Notes under the pieces: generated by a model
What the model was told of the DNA's origin: nothing
Seen by the model: the letters and a program-made list of their open reading frames with translations, nothing else
Databases searched by the model: none
Assembly: GCA_035461245.1 (NCBI GenBank)
Contig: DATHVP010000143.1
Coordinates: 62,001 to 126,000, forward strand
Direction: 5' to 3'
DNA from: SH-MAG3 sp035461245
Lineage (GTDB): Bacteria > Gemmatimonadota > Gemmatimonadetes > Longimicrobiales > RSA9
DNA length: 64,000 bases
Translations under genes and position numbers: made by a program
Part shown: positions 18,528 to 27,610 of the stretch, in pieces
How positions within the stretch are numbered: position 1 is the first letter of the stretch
Layout: every line of letters starts with the position of its first letter

Positions 18528-20276
18528 ATGGAAGCACTCGAGAGGCTGATCGGTACACTGGAAGGGCTGGCCTGGTGGGGCCCGACCATCGGCGGCGAGT
18601 CAGTGCCGATCGCGGTGATGATGCTGCTGGGCACCGGCGTGTTCCTGACCCTGCGGCTCGGGTTCGTCCAGCTCCGCTACCTTGCCCACGGCGTAGCCGT
18701 CACCACCGGCAAGTACGACGATCCGAACGAGCCGGGTGACGTCTCTCACTTCCAGGCCCTGTCCACGGCGCTGTCGGCGACGGTGGGCATCGGCAACATT
18801 GCGGGTGTCGCCATTGCGCTGCACTGGGGCGGCCCTGGGGCTTTGTTCTGGATGTGGGTCACGGCGTTCCTGGGCATGGCCACGAAGTTCGCCGAGGTCA
18901 CGCTGGCGCAACACTACCGCACGGTGACCACGGACCACGATCCCGCCAAGTGGGAAGGCTCCGTGTCCGGCGGTCCCATGTACTACATCGAGCGCGGGCT
19001 CGGTCCGAAGTGGAAGCCGCTGGCCATCATGTTCGCCATCATGCTGGGCCTGACGGCGTTCATGACCGGCAACGCGGTGCAGGCGAACACGCTGGCTGAC
19101 ACGATGAACGCGCAGTGGGGCATCCCCGTGTGGATGACGGGCCTCGCCAGCGCCGCGGTCGTGGGCCTGGTCATCATCGGCGGCATCTCGCGCATCGGCC
19201 GGGTCACGGGCATCCTGGCACCGCTGATGGCCGCCATCTACGTGGGTGGTGCGCTGCTCATCATCCTGATGCACATCGGCGACGTGATCCCGACCTTCGC
19301 CCTGATCTTCCGGGAGGCGTTCAACCCGACGGCGGGCGTGGCGGGCACCGGCATCGGTGCCATCCTGGTCACGCTGATGTGGGGCGTGCGGCGCGGTCTC
19401 TTCTCCAATGAAGCGGGCCAGGGTTCCGCGCCGATCGCGCACGCGGCGGCCAAGACGGACGAACCTGTGTCCGAGGGCGTCGTGGCGCTGCTGGAGCCGT
19501 TCATTGACACGATCCTGATCTGCACCATGACGGGCCTGGTCATCGTCATGACCGGCGCGTACGACGACCGCCACCCCACGACGCTGAACATCAGCGGCGG
19601 CGAGGTCAGCTATGTGGTGCACCAGGAGGATGGCCGCATCCTGCAGGGGCAGGCCCCGCCGGCGGAGATGCGCATCGAGAGCGGCCTGCCTGCGCTGCCG
19701 ACCGAACAGACGTCCCGTTTCGCGTGGCACAACGTGGCCATCGACGAGTTCTTCGTGGACGTGGAGCAGACCCAGCCGTTCACCGGCAGGCTCATTCCCT
19801 CAGAGGGACGGGCCATCGCCGATGATGGGACCGAGTACACACGGCTGTACGGCAATGCCGCGCGGACGGGCGCGCCGCTGACCATGACCGCGTTCGAGAT
19901 CGGCATCGGCCGCGCCGGCGCCGGCTTCGGTCACATGATCGTGATCCTCGGCGTGCTGCTGTTCTCCATCTCGACAGCCATCGCGTGGAGCTACTACGGC
20001 GACCGTTGCGCCAACTACCTGTTCGGGCCGGCGGCGATCCTGCCGTACCGCCTCATGTTCGTGGTGTTCAACTTCATCGGCGCGGTCCTGCCCCTGGCGT
20101 CCATCTGGGCACTGGGCGACGCGTTCCTTGGCATCGTCATCTTCCCGAACCTGCTGGCGCTCATCCTCCTGTCGGGCAAGGTGCGGGAGCTGACGGACAG
20201 CTACTTCGAGCGGAAGCCGTGGCATGAGAACGCAGAGGTCCACCGGCGCATCGTGGAGGAACGGAAGCGGAGGTAG
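18528..20276 (+). CDS. Alanine/glycine:cation symporter (AGCS) family transporter
   Basis: Inner-membrane amino-acid:Na+ symporter of 582 residues. Family hallmarks include FQALSTALSATVGIGNIAGVA near residues 75-95, FWMWVTAFLGMATKFAEVTLA, and the NEAGQGSAPIAHAAA stretch near 298-312. About ten hydrophobic segments are visible. The unusual part is a ~110-residue hydrophilic insertion (about 347-455) between membrane segments, which pushes length well past the usual ~450-480. The ATG at 18528 follows AGGTGAGAGA. It stands alone between divergent and convergent neighbours. Amino-acid uptake would complement the many peptidases nearby. Confidence 0.92.
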   Translation: MEALERLIGTLEGLAWWGPTIGGESVPIAVMMLLGTGVFLTLRLGFVQLRYLAHGVAVTTGKYDDPNEPGDVSHFQALSTALSATVGIGNIAGVAIALHWGGPGALFWMWVTAFLGMATKFAEVTLAQHYRTVTTDHDPAKWEGSVSGGPMYYIERGLGPKWKPLAIMFAIMLGLTAFMTGNAVQANTLADTMNAQWGIPVWMTGLASAAVVGLVIIGGISRIGRVTGILAPLMAAIYVGGALLIILMHIGDVIPTFALIFREAFNPTAGVAGTGIGAILVTLMWGVRRGLFSNEAGQGSAPIAHAAAKTDEPVSEGVVALLEPFIDTILICTMTGLVIVMTGAYDDRHPTTLNISGGEVSYVVHQEDGRILQGQAPPAEMRIESGLPALPTEQTSRFAWHNVAIDEFFVDVEQTQPFTGRLIPSEGRAIADDGTEYTRLYGNAARTGAPLTMTAFEIGIGRAGAGFGHMIVILGVLLFSISTAIAWSYYGDRCANYLFGPAAILPYRLMFVVFNFIGAVLPLASIWALGDAFLGIVIFPNLLALILLSGKVRELTDSYFERKPWHENAEVHRRIVEERKRR

Positions 20277-20351
20277 GGCCACGCTATTCGCGGTGGATGG
20301 TGGCGGCGCGCTGCGCCGCGGTGGCTGGTGACGACGCTGCGCGTCGTGGTG

Positions 20352-20387
20352 GGCGGGCGGGACCTCAAGGTCTCGCCCGCCTTCTCA
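20352..20387. terminator. Bidirectional hairpin between AGCS symporter and DUF1906 gene
   Basis: A 14-bp stem (GGCGGGCGGGACCT / AGGTCTCGCCCGCC, one G-T pair) with a CA loop is followed by TTCTC. It lies between convergent genes. A smaller hairpin (ACGACGC/GCGTCGT) precedes it. Confidence 0.75.
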
Positions 20388-20431
20388 TTGACGCACTGGG
20401 GCCGCCGGCCGCCGAGCCGGGCGGGGTGCGT

Positions 20432-21247
20432 TCAGCGGCCTCGTGACGGGTCCGCGGAGTCGGCGACGTTCACGTCGATAGTGAGGGCGATGTCGTCCCA
20501 CGTCTCTCGCACGTCGAAACGACCCTGCCAGACCGCGGCCACGGCGTAGCCGGACTCCACGGGCGCGCGCGCCACGTCAAAGCCGGCGCCACGGGCTACC
20601 CACAGCCGCGGCCGATCGGCGCGGCCGTGCCGCACGAATTCTTCGGCGAGCACAGTGAACAGCTCTGACGCGTTGTGATCGTGGGCGTAGAGCCCGGGCA
20701 GGTACCGGCCCCCGTTGAGCACACCTGCTGCCCACGCCCTGATGTAGGACCGCAGCGCGTCCGACACGTGTTCCACCCGCTCGACATTGAGGAAGATGAC
20801 CGTGCCGTCGGGGAACCCGTCGGACGACGCGGCGGCGGCAGCCTCCGCCGCATGCGTCGCCGCGAAGTCCGCCGTCAGGTTCGCTGTGGTACAACGGGCG
20901 CCCTGCACCGCAACCCCGGCGGTGTCCGCCGCCAGCGGACGGATTGCGGACCAGTCCTGCTCACCGACATACAGCACCGCGAAGCCCCAGCCCATCTGCC
21001 GGAGCGCACTGCGCCGACCCGTCCATGTCGTACCCGTGTAGCACGGCGATGGCAGATAGTAGCCGACCCAGCGATACGGGGACGCCTCGAACCAGCGGCG
21101 CATGGTCCCGTCGCCCGGATAGTCTCGGGTGTCGAAGCCGGGCACGCCCCGGGCCGGCACAGGGCCACCCACGGGCAGCGGCGCGCATGCCCCGGCCACT
21201 CCCGCAACGGTCAGTGCTGCCAGCAGCACCAGCTTTCCTGCTCTCAT
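20432..21247 (-). CDS. DUF1906 (Rv2525c-like) glycoside-hydrolase-like lipoprotein
   Basis: Exported protein of 271 residues with a lipobox-like end to its signal sequence (TVAGVAGAC). The mature part matches the DUF1906/Rv2525c-like TIM-barrel theme: it opens GVPGFDTRDYPGDGTM, then RWVGYYLPSP, AVLYVGEQ, DGTVIFLNVERVE, and GLYAHDH. These resemble the GH25-like fold in which the domain begins with a G-x-D-T motif and an internal 'I-x-x-D/N-x-E' strand. A role in cell-wall glycan binding or hydrolysis is an inference; the catalytic acid is not certain. ATG 21247 is chosen; GTG 21253 is possible. Confidence 0.72.
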   Translation of the reverse strand: MRAGKLVLLAALTVAGVAGACAPLPVGGPVPARGVPGFDTRDYPGDGTMRRWFEASPYRWVGYYLPSPCYTGTTWTGRRSALRQMGWGFAVLYVGEQDWSAIRPLAADTAGVAVQGARCTTANLTADFAATHAAEAAAAASSDGFPDGTVIFLNVERVEHVSDALRSYIRAWAAGVLNGGRYLPGLYAHDHNASELFTVLAEEFVRHGRADRPRLWVARGAGFDVARAPVESGYAVAAVWQGRFDVRETWDDIALTIDVNVADSADPSRGR

Positions 21248-21418
21248 CCTCACCTCACGCGGTTATTATCGTCCGGCGTCCCCCATGCACCCGGCGTGCC
21301 GTGCGGCGGAGCGCAGCATTTGTAGCGGAACTCATTGCCATTTCCGGGGATAGACCTTATCGCCCCGCGCGTTGCCGCGGCGGTATCATCCAGACGCAGC
21401 ACGCAGCAGTGGAGGCAC

Positions 21419-23194
21419 ATGAACGTCAGTCGGCGGATTCGCCGGCGCTTCGGCGCCGTGCTCCTGGCGGGGCTGGGTACCCAGGCGTGCTCCGACTCGC
21501 CGTCAGCATCGTCGCATACGTCATTCAGCATGCAGACCGAAACGCTGCCGACGACGGCGGCGGTGTACACCACAGTGGCGCCCGCCGTGACCGTGCGGGA
21601 TCAGGCGGGGCGGCCGCTGCAGGGCGCGACCGTGACCTTCCAGGTCGCGGAAGGTGGCGGCACCCTGGCGTCCGGCGCCGTAGTCACGGGTGCCGACGGC
21701 CGGGCAACGGCGGAATGGCGGCTGGGCAGCGCGGCGGGCACCAACCGGCTCACGGCGCAGGTCAGCGCGACACAGCGCGCCACGTTCACGGTGCAGGCCG
21801 TGGCTGGGCCGGCCTCGGCCATGACAGTGGCGATGGCGGCGCCGGAGGCTGCGCCGGTCTCAGGTCTGACGGGCATCGTACCGGCCGTCCGCATTACGGA
21901 CGCCCATGGCAACGCGGTGGCCGGGGTAGCCGTGGCGTTCCAGGTGACGGCCGGCGGCGGACAGGTGGAACCGGGCGCGGGGACCACGGATGCCACGGGC
22001 GTCGCCGCGCCGGCCCGCTGGACCATGGGCCCGGAGCCAGGCATGAACGAGCTTACCGCCACGGTGGCTGGGCTGACCCCGGTTACGTTCAGGACGGAAG
22101 CCGTGGCGGTCAGCAGCGGCCTGTTGACGCTGGCGGCGTTCGCCGGCGATGACACCACCTGCCCCGTTAATACGGCGGACTGTCGGTTCACGGTGCGAGT
22201 CACCGGCCCGACGGGCGCTGGCGTCCAGGGCCAGACCGTTTTCTGGACGGGGCCCGGCGGTGTTACGGGCACCACCATCACGAACCGGTCCGGTTTCAGC
22301 ACCTCGCCGAACCTGGGCACGCAGCAGACCGGCTCGTGGACCCAGACCGCGCGGCTGCCCCTGGGCGCCGAAGAGGCGCGCTTCAGCTACCGCATCGTCC
22401 CCGGCGGCGGCTTTGGCCTGGACGTGCGCTTCGTCGGCGACGTCAGCCCGGGCATCCGGGCGTCCTTCGAGCGGAGCCGGGCGCGCTGGCAGCAGATCAT
22501 CACCGGCAACCTCCCTGAGTTTCCCCTCACGGGGTCGAACCAGGTGGCGGCCAACTCATGCGGCATCAACCATCCGGCGGTGAACGAGACGGTAGATGAC
22601 ATCCTCATTTTCGTTGAGGTTGTCTCCATAGACGGCCCGGGCAAGGTGTTGGGGTCGGCGGGGCCGTGCCTCATCCGCGGCGGCAACGGCCTGCCCATCC
22701 TCGGCGTCATAAAGCTGGACCTGGACGACCTGGAACCCATGGCGGGCAACGGCACCCTGGACGACGTGATCCTCCACGAGATGGGCCACGTCCTGGGCCT
22801 GGGCACGCTCTGGGCGCGCCGCTCGCTGGTGGAGGGCGCCGGCTCCGCGGACCCGTATTACACCGGTCCCCGGGCGCAGCCCGGGTTCGTCCTCGGGGGC
22901 GGGAGCATCCTGAACGGGGTACCGGTGGAGAACACCGGTGGCACCGGCACCCGTGACAGCCACTGGCGGGAGAGCCGGCTCGGCAATGAACTGATGACCG
23001 GCTACATCGGTGGTACGGCAAACCCGCTCAGCAGCATCACCATCGGTGCGCTCATGGATCTGGGGTACCAGGTGAACTTCGGCGCGGCGGATGCGTATGT
23101 ACTGCCCGGGCAGCTGGCGAGCATGCAGGCGGCAACGCACCGGATCGAGCTGCACGAGGTGCCCCTGCCGCCCCCGCTTACGGTCTGGCAGTAG
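21419..23194 (+). CDS. Big_1/Ig-like lipoprotein with leishmanolysin-like metallopeptidase domain
   Basis: Surface or periplasmic lipoprotein of 591 residues. The ATG at 21419 follows GGAGG and yields a signal with lipobox (GLGTQACSD). Two Big_1-type Ig-like domains follow (about 35-120 and 125-225), each with the signature 'V-x-D-x-x-G-x-P-L-x-G-V/A-x-V-x-F' (VRDQAGRPLQGATVTFQV; ITDAHGNAVAGVAVAFQV); a third divergent one covers about 230-310. The C-terminal ~270 residues carry zinc motif HEMGHVLGLGTLW, the metzincin/leishmanolysin form HExxHxxGxGxxW. A downstream HWRES-N-ELMTGY stretch matches leishmanolysin-like proteins. Likely a surface protease displayed on Ig modules; substrate unknown. 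Confidence 0.85.
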   Translation: MNVSRRIRRRFGAVLLAGLGTQACSDSPSASSHTSFSMQTETLPTTAAVYTTVAPAVTVRDQAGRPLQGATVTFQVAEGGGTLASGAVVTGADGRATAEWRLGSAAGTNRLTAQVSATQRATFTVQAVAGPASAMTVAMAAPEAAPVSGLTGIVPAVRITDAHGNAVAGVAVAFQVTAGGGQVEPGAGTTDATGVAAPARWTMGPEPGMNELTATVAGLTPVTFRTEAVAVSSGLLTLAAFAGDDTTCPVNTADCRFTVRVTGPTGAGVQGQTVFWTGPGGVTGTTITNRSGFSTSPNLGTQQTGSWTQTARLPLGAEEARFSYRIVPGGGFGLDVRFVGDVSPGIRASFERSRARWQQIITGNLPEFPLTGSNQVAANSCGINHPAVNETVDDILIFVEVVSIDGPGKVLGSAGPCLIRGGNGLPILGVIKLDLDDLEPMAGNGTLDDVILHEMGHVLGLGTLWARRSLVEGAGSADPYYTGPRAQPGFVLGGGSILNGVPVENTGGTGTRDSHWRESRLGNELMTGYIGGTANPLSSITIGALMDLGYQVNFGAADAYVLPGQLASMQAATHRIELHEVPLPPPLTVWQ

Positions 23195-23244
23195 CAGTGG
23201 CAGCATGATTGCACACCGGGAGCGGTCATGAGAGGAGCAAGCTG

Positions 23245-25728
23245 ATGGACGCATGGCGCAGGATCCGGCTGCGGCTGGAACGGGGGCTGCGGGCCCTGGG
23301 ACGACAGGCTGGCATCACCGGGGCCGCGCTGCGACGGGAGGCGGGCCCGGCCGCGGCTGCATTCCGCCGACGCGCGGGCATCGCGGGAGCGGCGCTGGGC
23401 CGGCGCGGACGGGCCGCCGGATTGGCCATCCGCGCTGGTAGCGGCGCGGTCCTGCGTCATCTTCGCCCGCAGTACATCCTGGCGGCTGGCGCGGCCGTAC
23501 TCATTGCTGCGTCACTGCTGTACAGCAACTGCGGGTTCAGCGGCTGCCCGGATATCCGCCAGCTCACGGCCTACCAGCCAGGTGGAGCGCCGGTACTGCT
23601 TGACCGTAACGGGGACAAGTTCGCGGATCTGGCGCCGTACGAGCGGGTCGTGGTCTCGCTGGACAGCCTGCCCCCGCACGTAGCGAACGCCTTCATCGCG
23701 GTTGAAGACCGGCGGTTCTGGCGGCACAACGGGGTGGACTGGGTCCGGGTGCTGGGCGCTGCGGCGGCGAACGTCCGAGCGCGCGGCGTGACGCAGGGTT
23801 CGAGTACGATCCCCATGCAGCTGGCGCGGAACATCTTCCCGCGGGAGCTGCCGGGGAGCGAGCGTACGCTGAAGCGAAAGCTGCAGGAGGCGCGGGTGGC
23901 GCAGCGCATCGAGTCGCGCTTCACCAAGGCCGAGATCCTGGAGATGTACCTGAACCACATCTACTTCGGCGGGGGCGCGTACGGCGTGGAAGCGGCGGCG
24001 CGGCTGTATTTCGGCAAGGGGGCAGCTGAGCTGACGCTGGCGGAGTCTGCGACGCTGGCGGCGCTGCCGAAGGCGCCGTCGCACTATGACCCGCGGCGTC
24101 ACGTGGAGCGGAGCCAGAACCGGCGGGACCTGGTCCTGGAGCTGATGGCGCAGCAGCGGCTGGTGGATTCCGTGGCGGTGGCGGAGGCACGGGCCACGGA
24201 ACTGGTCGTGCGCACGGACAGTGAGCGGAACCGTGAGGGCGTGCCACTGGGCTTCAGCTTCATCGATGCCATCCGGGAGATGCTGGAAGACCGATTCGGC
24301 GAGAACCTGTACCGCAGTCGCGTGCGGATCCACACGACGCTGGACCCGGTGGCGCAGCGGGCGGCGGAGCGGGAACTGGAGCGGCAGCTGGACGATTTGA
24401 GTGGCCGGGTCCGGAGTGGCGAGGGCGAGCTGCAGGGCTCGGTGGTGGTGATGGAGGCGGGCACCGGTGACGTGCTGGCACTGGTGGGTGCCCGGAACCC
24501 GACGACGTCGCGTTACAACCGGGCCATCCATGCCCGCCGGCAGGTGGGCAGTGCGTTCAAGCCGTTCGTCTTCGCGGCGGCGCTGGACGAGGGCATCCCC
24601 ACGAGCCAGCTGGTGGCGGACGTGCCGCTGCGCATGCAGCTCTCCCGGAACGATGTGTGGGAGCCGTCGAACTACGATGGGACGTATGAGGGCGACGTCT
24701 CCCTCCGCCACGCCCTGGTTCGGTCCCGTAACATCCCGACGGTGCGCCTGGCGTCGGCGGTGGGCATCGAGGATGTGGCGCGTACGGCGCAACAGGCGGG
24801 CGTGGCGGCGCCCATGGACGTGACGCCGGCATTGTCGCTGGGCACCGTTGCCATGAGCCCGCTGCAGCTGGCCACGGCGTACACGACCTTCGCCACGCTG
24901 GGCCGGACCGCAGAGCCGCGCTTCGTGGTGCGGGTGGAAGACGAGGACGGCCGCGTGCTGTGGCAGCCTCAACGGCGGCCGGCCCGGCAGGGCCTGGACC
25001 CGGCGGTGGCCTACATCGTCACGGACATCCTGCGGGACGCGGTGGACTACGGCACGGGTACGGGCGTCCGCTCGGCGGGATTCAGGGCGCCGGCGGCAGG
25101 CAAGACGGGCACGACGAACAACGCGACGGATGCGTGGTTCGTCGGCTACACGCCGGACGTGGTAGGCGCGGTATGGATCGGCTACGACCGGCCGTCATCC
25201 CTGGGCAGTGCGGCGACGGGCGGCGGCTTTGCCGCGCCGGTCTGGGGCAGGATCATGCGCCAGGTCTACGCCGAGCGGCCGCAGCCGGCGCAGTGGGAGC
25301 CGCCGGCGGACATCGTGCACCGCAGGGTAGACCCGGGCACGGGCCTGGTGCTGCAGGACGGCTGTGAGCCCAGCGGCGGCGGCGCCCGCGTGGAGATCTT
25401 CGTGGCCAGCGCCGTGCCGGCGACGGCCTGTCCGTACCGCGACTTCTGGAGTGATTTCTGGAACCGTGTGGGCGGCGCCTTTGGCCGGGACCGGGACGGT
25501 GGCCGTGACAATCGGGACAATGTGCTGGGCGGCCGGGACGTCCGGGTGGAGAGCGAGCGCAGGGGACCACCCCAGACGCCGCCCGGCCGGGGCAACAATC
25601 CGGGTGCTGATCGCGGCCGCCGGGGCGTCGACCCCGTGGAGGAGTTCCTGCGGCAGCGGTCGGAAGAGCTGCGCCGCCGCCAGCAGCAGAACGGAAGCGG
25701 CCGGGGCGGCGGCGTTCTCCTGAACTGA
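23245..25728 (+). CDS. mrcA: Penicillin-binding protein 1A, bifunctional peptidoglycan synthase
   Basis: Class A PBP of 827 residues that polymerises glycan strands and cross-links stem peptides. The N-terminus is cytoplasmic and arginine-rich (1-75), then a membrane helix (AAGAAVLIAASLLYSNCGF). The GT51 domain has catalytic Glu154 in AVEDRRFWRHNGVDW and the QGSSTIPMQLARN motif. The transpeptidase has nucleophile Ser436 with Lys439 in GSAFKPF, the SRN motif (VRSRNIPTVR) and KTGTTNN. The C-terminal ~110 residues are a Gly/Arg-rich disordered tail (RGRRGVDPVEEFL...). The start at 23245 follows AGAGGAG. It ends before a clear terminator. Family call is firm. Confidence 0.95.
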   Translation: MDAWRRIRLRLERGLRALGRQAGITGAALRREAGPAAAAFRRRAGIAGAALGRRGRAAGLAIRAGSGAVLRHLRPQYILAAGAAVLIAASLLYSNCGFSGCPDIRQLTAYQPGGAPVLLDRNGDKFADLAPYERVVVSLDSLPPHVANAFIAVEDRRFWRHNGVDWVRVLGAAAANVRARGVTQGSSTIPMQLARNIFPRELPGSERTLKRKLQEARVAQRIESRFTKAEILEMYLNHIYFGGGAYGVEAAARLYFGKGAAELTLAESATLAALPKAPSHYDPRRHVERSQNRRDLVLELMAQQRLVDSVAVAEARATELVVRTDSERNREGVPLGFSFIDAIREMLEDRFGENLYRSRVRIHTTLDPVAQRAAERELERQLDDLSGRVRSGEGELQGSVVVMEAGTGDVLALVGARNPTTSRYNRAIHARRQVGSAFKPFVFAAALDEGIPTSQLVADVPLRMQLSRNDVWEPSNYDGTYEGDVSLRHALVRSRNIPTVRLASAVGIEDVARTAQQAGVAAPMDVTPALSLGTVAMSPLQLATAYTTFATLGRTAEPRFVVRVEDEDGRVLWQPQRRPARQGLDPAVAYIVTDILRDAVDYGTGTGVRSAGFRAPAAGKTGTTNNATDAWFVGYTPDVVGAVWIGYDRPSSLGSAATGGGFAAPVWGRIMRQVYAERPQPAQWEPPADIVHRRVDPGTGLVLQDGCEPSGGGARVEIFVASAVPATACPYRDFWSDFWNRVGGAFGRDRDGGRDNRDNVLGGRDVRVESERRGPPQTPPGRGNNPGADRGRRGVDPVEEFLRQRSEELRRRQQQNGSGRGGGVLLN

Positions 25729-25748
25729 GGATAGCGGTCGGACAGAAA

Positions 25749-25785
25749 GAAGGCGCCGCGCGGCTGAGCTGCACGGCGCCTTTTC
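25749..25785. terminator. Bidirectional terminator between PBP1A and OsmC genes
   Basis: A stem AAGGCGCCG / CGGCGCCTT encloses a 15-base loop and continues into TTTTC on the plus strand; the mirror image gives an A-tract for the plus strand and U-tract for the minus strand. It sits between convergent stop codons. Confidence 0.85.
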
Positions 25786-25805
25786 ACGCCCATCCGACAG
25801 CCGCT

Positions 25806-26237
25806 TCAGGCCAGTTCGGCGGTGAGCCCGATGTCGGCGTTGAGGACCCGGGACACGGGACAGCCGGCCTTGGCTTTCTCGGCGATCTCGCGGAACGTAT
25901 CGGCGTCAATGCCTTCCACCTTGCCGCGAACAGTGAGGTGGATTGAACGGATGGTCCAGCCCACGTCCTCCTTCTGCATGTCCAGGAGGGCCTCGGTATC
26001 CAGCTCGGTGGGCGGATGACCGGCACCGGCAAGCTGGAAGGCCAGCGCCATGCTGAAGCAGCCGGCGTGGGCTGCGGCAATGAGTTCCTCAGGGTTGGTG
26101 CCCGAGCGGCCTTCCTCATCCTCGAAGCGGGTGTGAGCGGAGTATGGCTGTCGCTGCAGCGCGCCGCTGCCCGTGCTCACCACCCCCCTGCCTCCCTGCC
26201 CCGGACCCGTCCAGACGGCGTGTGCCTTACGCTTCAT
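25806..26237 (-). CDS. OsmC/Ohr-family peroxiredoxin
   Basis: Cytoplasmic thiol peroxidase of 143 residues that reduces organic hydroperoxides. The two redox cysteines are Cys60 in AAHAGCFSMAL and Cys126 in KAGCPVSRVL, the OsmC-family spacing. The N-terminus MKRKAHAVWTGPGQGGRGVVSTGSGAL matches the OsmC subgroup rather than Ohr. GGAGG precedes the ATG at 26237. It is followed by a shared terminator with PBP1A. The Nudix gene starts about 100 bp upstream on the same strand (its stop is at 26335). Confidence 0.95.
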   Translation of the reverse strand: MKRKAHAVWTGPGQGGRGVVSTGSGALQRQPYSAHTRFEDEEGRSGTNPEELIAAAHAGCFSMALAFQLAGAGHPPTELDTEALLDMQKEDVGWTIRSIHLTVRGKVEGIDADTFREIAEKAKAGCPVSRVLNADIGLTAELA

Positions 26238-26334
26238 GTCGTGCCTCCTTCGTTCGTGTGTCGGCTCAGTGTAGGGTCCGCCAGCGGCAGACGCAAAGTG
26301 ACTGCCTGTCCACGCTGCGGGCGGCGCGGGCGGA

Positions 26335-26733
26335 TCAGGCGCGCGGCGCTCGGGCGTGGTACTCGACGAAGGCTTGATCGGCAGGTGCCAGTTCCAGGCG
26401 GGCGGCCTGGTGCGGCGTCACCCAGGACAGGGCGGTGTGTTCCAGCGGCTGGGGCTCGCCGGTGATTTGGACGGTGGTGAACTCGATGATGAAGGGCGAG
26501 CCTTCATCATGCTTCCGGTAGAGGACGTCACCGACGTCCGTTACGATTACGCCCAGCTCCTCGTGCATCTCCCGGCGGGCGGCCTCAGCCAGGTCCTCGC
26601 CCGGCTCCAGCTTGCCGCCGGGGAACTCCCAGCGATCGCCGTGCCGCTTGTGGGGCGGCCTGCGGCAGAGCAGCCAGCGGTCGTCCCGGGTGATGATGGC
26701 GGCGAGAACACGGATTGTCGGTTGGTTCGACAT
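26335..26733 (-). CDS. mutT: MutT-like Nudix hydrolase (8-oxo-dGTP diphosphatase)
   Basis: Nudix pyrophosphatase of 132 residues, probably removing oxidised dGTP from the nucleotide pool. The Nudix box is complete: G-KLEPG-E-DLAEAAR-REMHEELGV matches Gx5Ex7REUxEExGU. The N-terminal IRVLAAIITRDDRWLLCRRP and the GDRWEFPGGKLEPGE stretch are close to MutT. An acidic pair later (HTALSWVTP) also fits. Located between OsmC and a small membrane-anchored protein on the same strand, so this may be a small stress-defence cluster. Specificity for 8-oxo-dGTP is by homology. Confidence 0.92.
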   Translation of the reverse strand: MSNQPTIRVLAAIITRDDRWLLCRRPPHKRHGDRWEFPGGKLEPGEDLAEAARREMHEELGVIVTDVGDVLYRKHDEGSPFIIEFTTVQITGEPQPLEHTALSWVTPHQAARLELAPADQAFVEYHARAPRA

Positions 26734-26784
26734 ACGGCACGGTAATCGTCGGGCGGCGACGGCGCTACCGTGCCGGTGCAGCGA

Positions 26785-27237
26785 TCAGCGGATGGTTTCT
26801 TCCACGACCTGGTGCCGGATGGCGTCGAGGAGGCCGCGGCCCTTCATGGCGTAGCGGACGGCGGCGATGGGTCGTCCCTCATCGAGCCTGACGGCAGCGG
26901 TACTGTCGGCTTCCGCCATCCGCCGGTGGATGTCCCGCACCATCTCCTGGCGGATGCCGGTGGCTCGCTGGATGGCGGGCCGCAGCTCGGCCACGGTGCG
27001 GTCGTTCTTCTCGGCCATGCCCAGGACGGTAGGCCGGACAAAGAAGCTGCCGACCGTGCCCACGCCGTAGCGGGCGCGCTCCACCGTACCGGCGGCCACG
27101 GACAGGCCGGACGCGCCGACCTCCGCCACCACGCCCGGGACGGGTAGCGCGGACGCCTCTGCCGGCGCTTCCGTCGCCGACGCCTTCAGCGCCACCACGG
27201 CGGCGGCGAGTATGATCAGAAGTACGAGTCGCACCAT
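26785..27237 (-). CDS. Small membrane-anchored or secreted protein of unknown function
   Basis: Not recognised. From ATG 27237 it would encode 150 residues with one N-terminal hydrophobic helix (MVRLVLLIILAAAVVALKAS) that could be a signal anchor, followed by a mainly helical body with charged residues (for example RTVAELRPAIQRATGIRQEMVRDIHRRMAEADS). No cysteines, metal motif or known domain is seen. No clear Shine-Dalgarno precedes the ATG; in-frame sequence runs upstream to 27420 but looks noncoding. It lies 51 bp upstream of the MutT-like gene on the same strand. Codon use is like its neighbours. Confidence 0.6.
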   Translation of the reverse strand: MVRLVLLIILAAAVVALKASATEAPAEASALPVPGVVAEVGASGLSVAAGTVERARYGVGTVGSFFVRPTVLGMAEKNDRTVAELRPAIQRATGIRQEMVRDIHRRMAEADSTAAVRLDEGRPIAAVRYAMKGRGLLDAIRHQVVEETIR

Positions 27238-27610
27238 GGGCTGCGAGCCGATCGTGAAGGTGAAGCGACAGACACTGCTGCCACGTGCACGCCGTGCAAG
27301 ATCCGACCCCGGCCATACCGGACGGGGCTGCCCTATTTCCAATGTCTTGCCAGCCAATGCTTTGCGTGACCTGCCGGCGGCAGGCCGCACGTCAGGACAT
27401 GAGCAATCCGTAACAGCCACAGGATACTTAGTTCGCAGTCTCGGGTTGCGTCACCCACCGTCGCCACCCGATTGTCAGGGGTTCCCGGTCTGACGCGTTG
27501 TGATGTAACGGAAGGTCGTGCGGAGCTTCGGGCAATTGCGGCACGGCCCGCCGGGAACGGAGCAGAACATCAAGCGAACGGCGCCCGGACGCCGGAGAAA
27601 AGGAGCAGAC
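27238..27610. promoter_or_regulatory. Divergent 373-bp gap upstream of the SusC gene
   Basis: No gene is seen. The segment 27395-27445 is less G+C-rich than its surroundings and could hold promoters. A CCTGCC-GGC-GGCAGG hairpin lies at about 27371-27385. Nothing resembling an operator, riboswitch or anti-sigma cue is identifiable. Confidence 0.3.
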
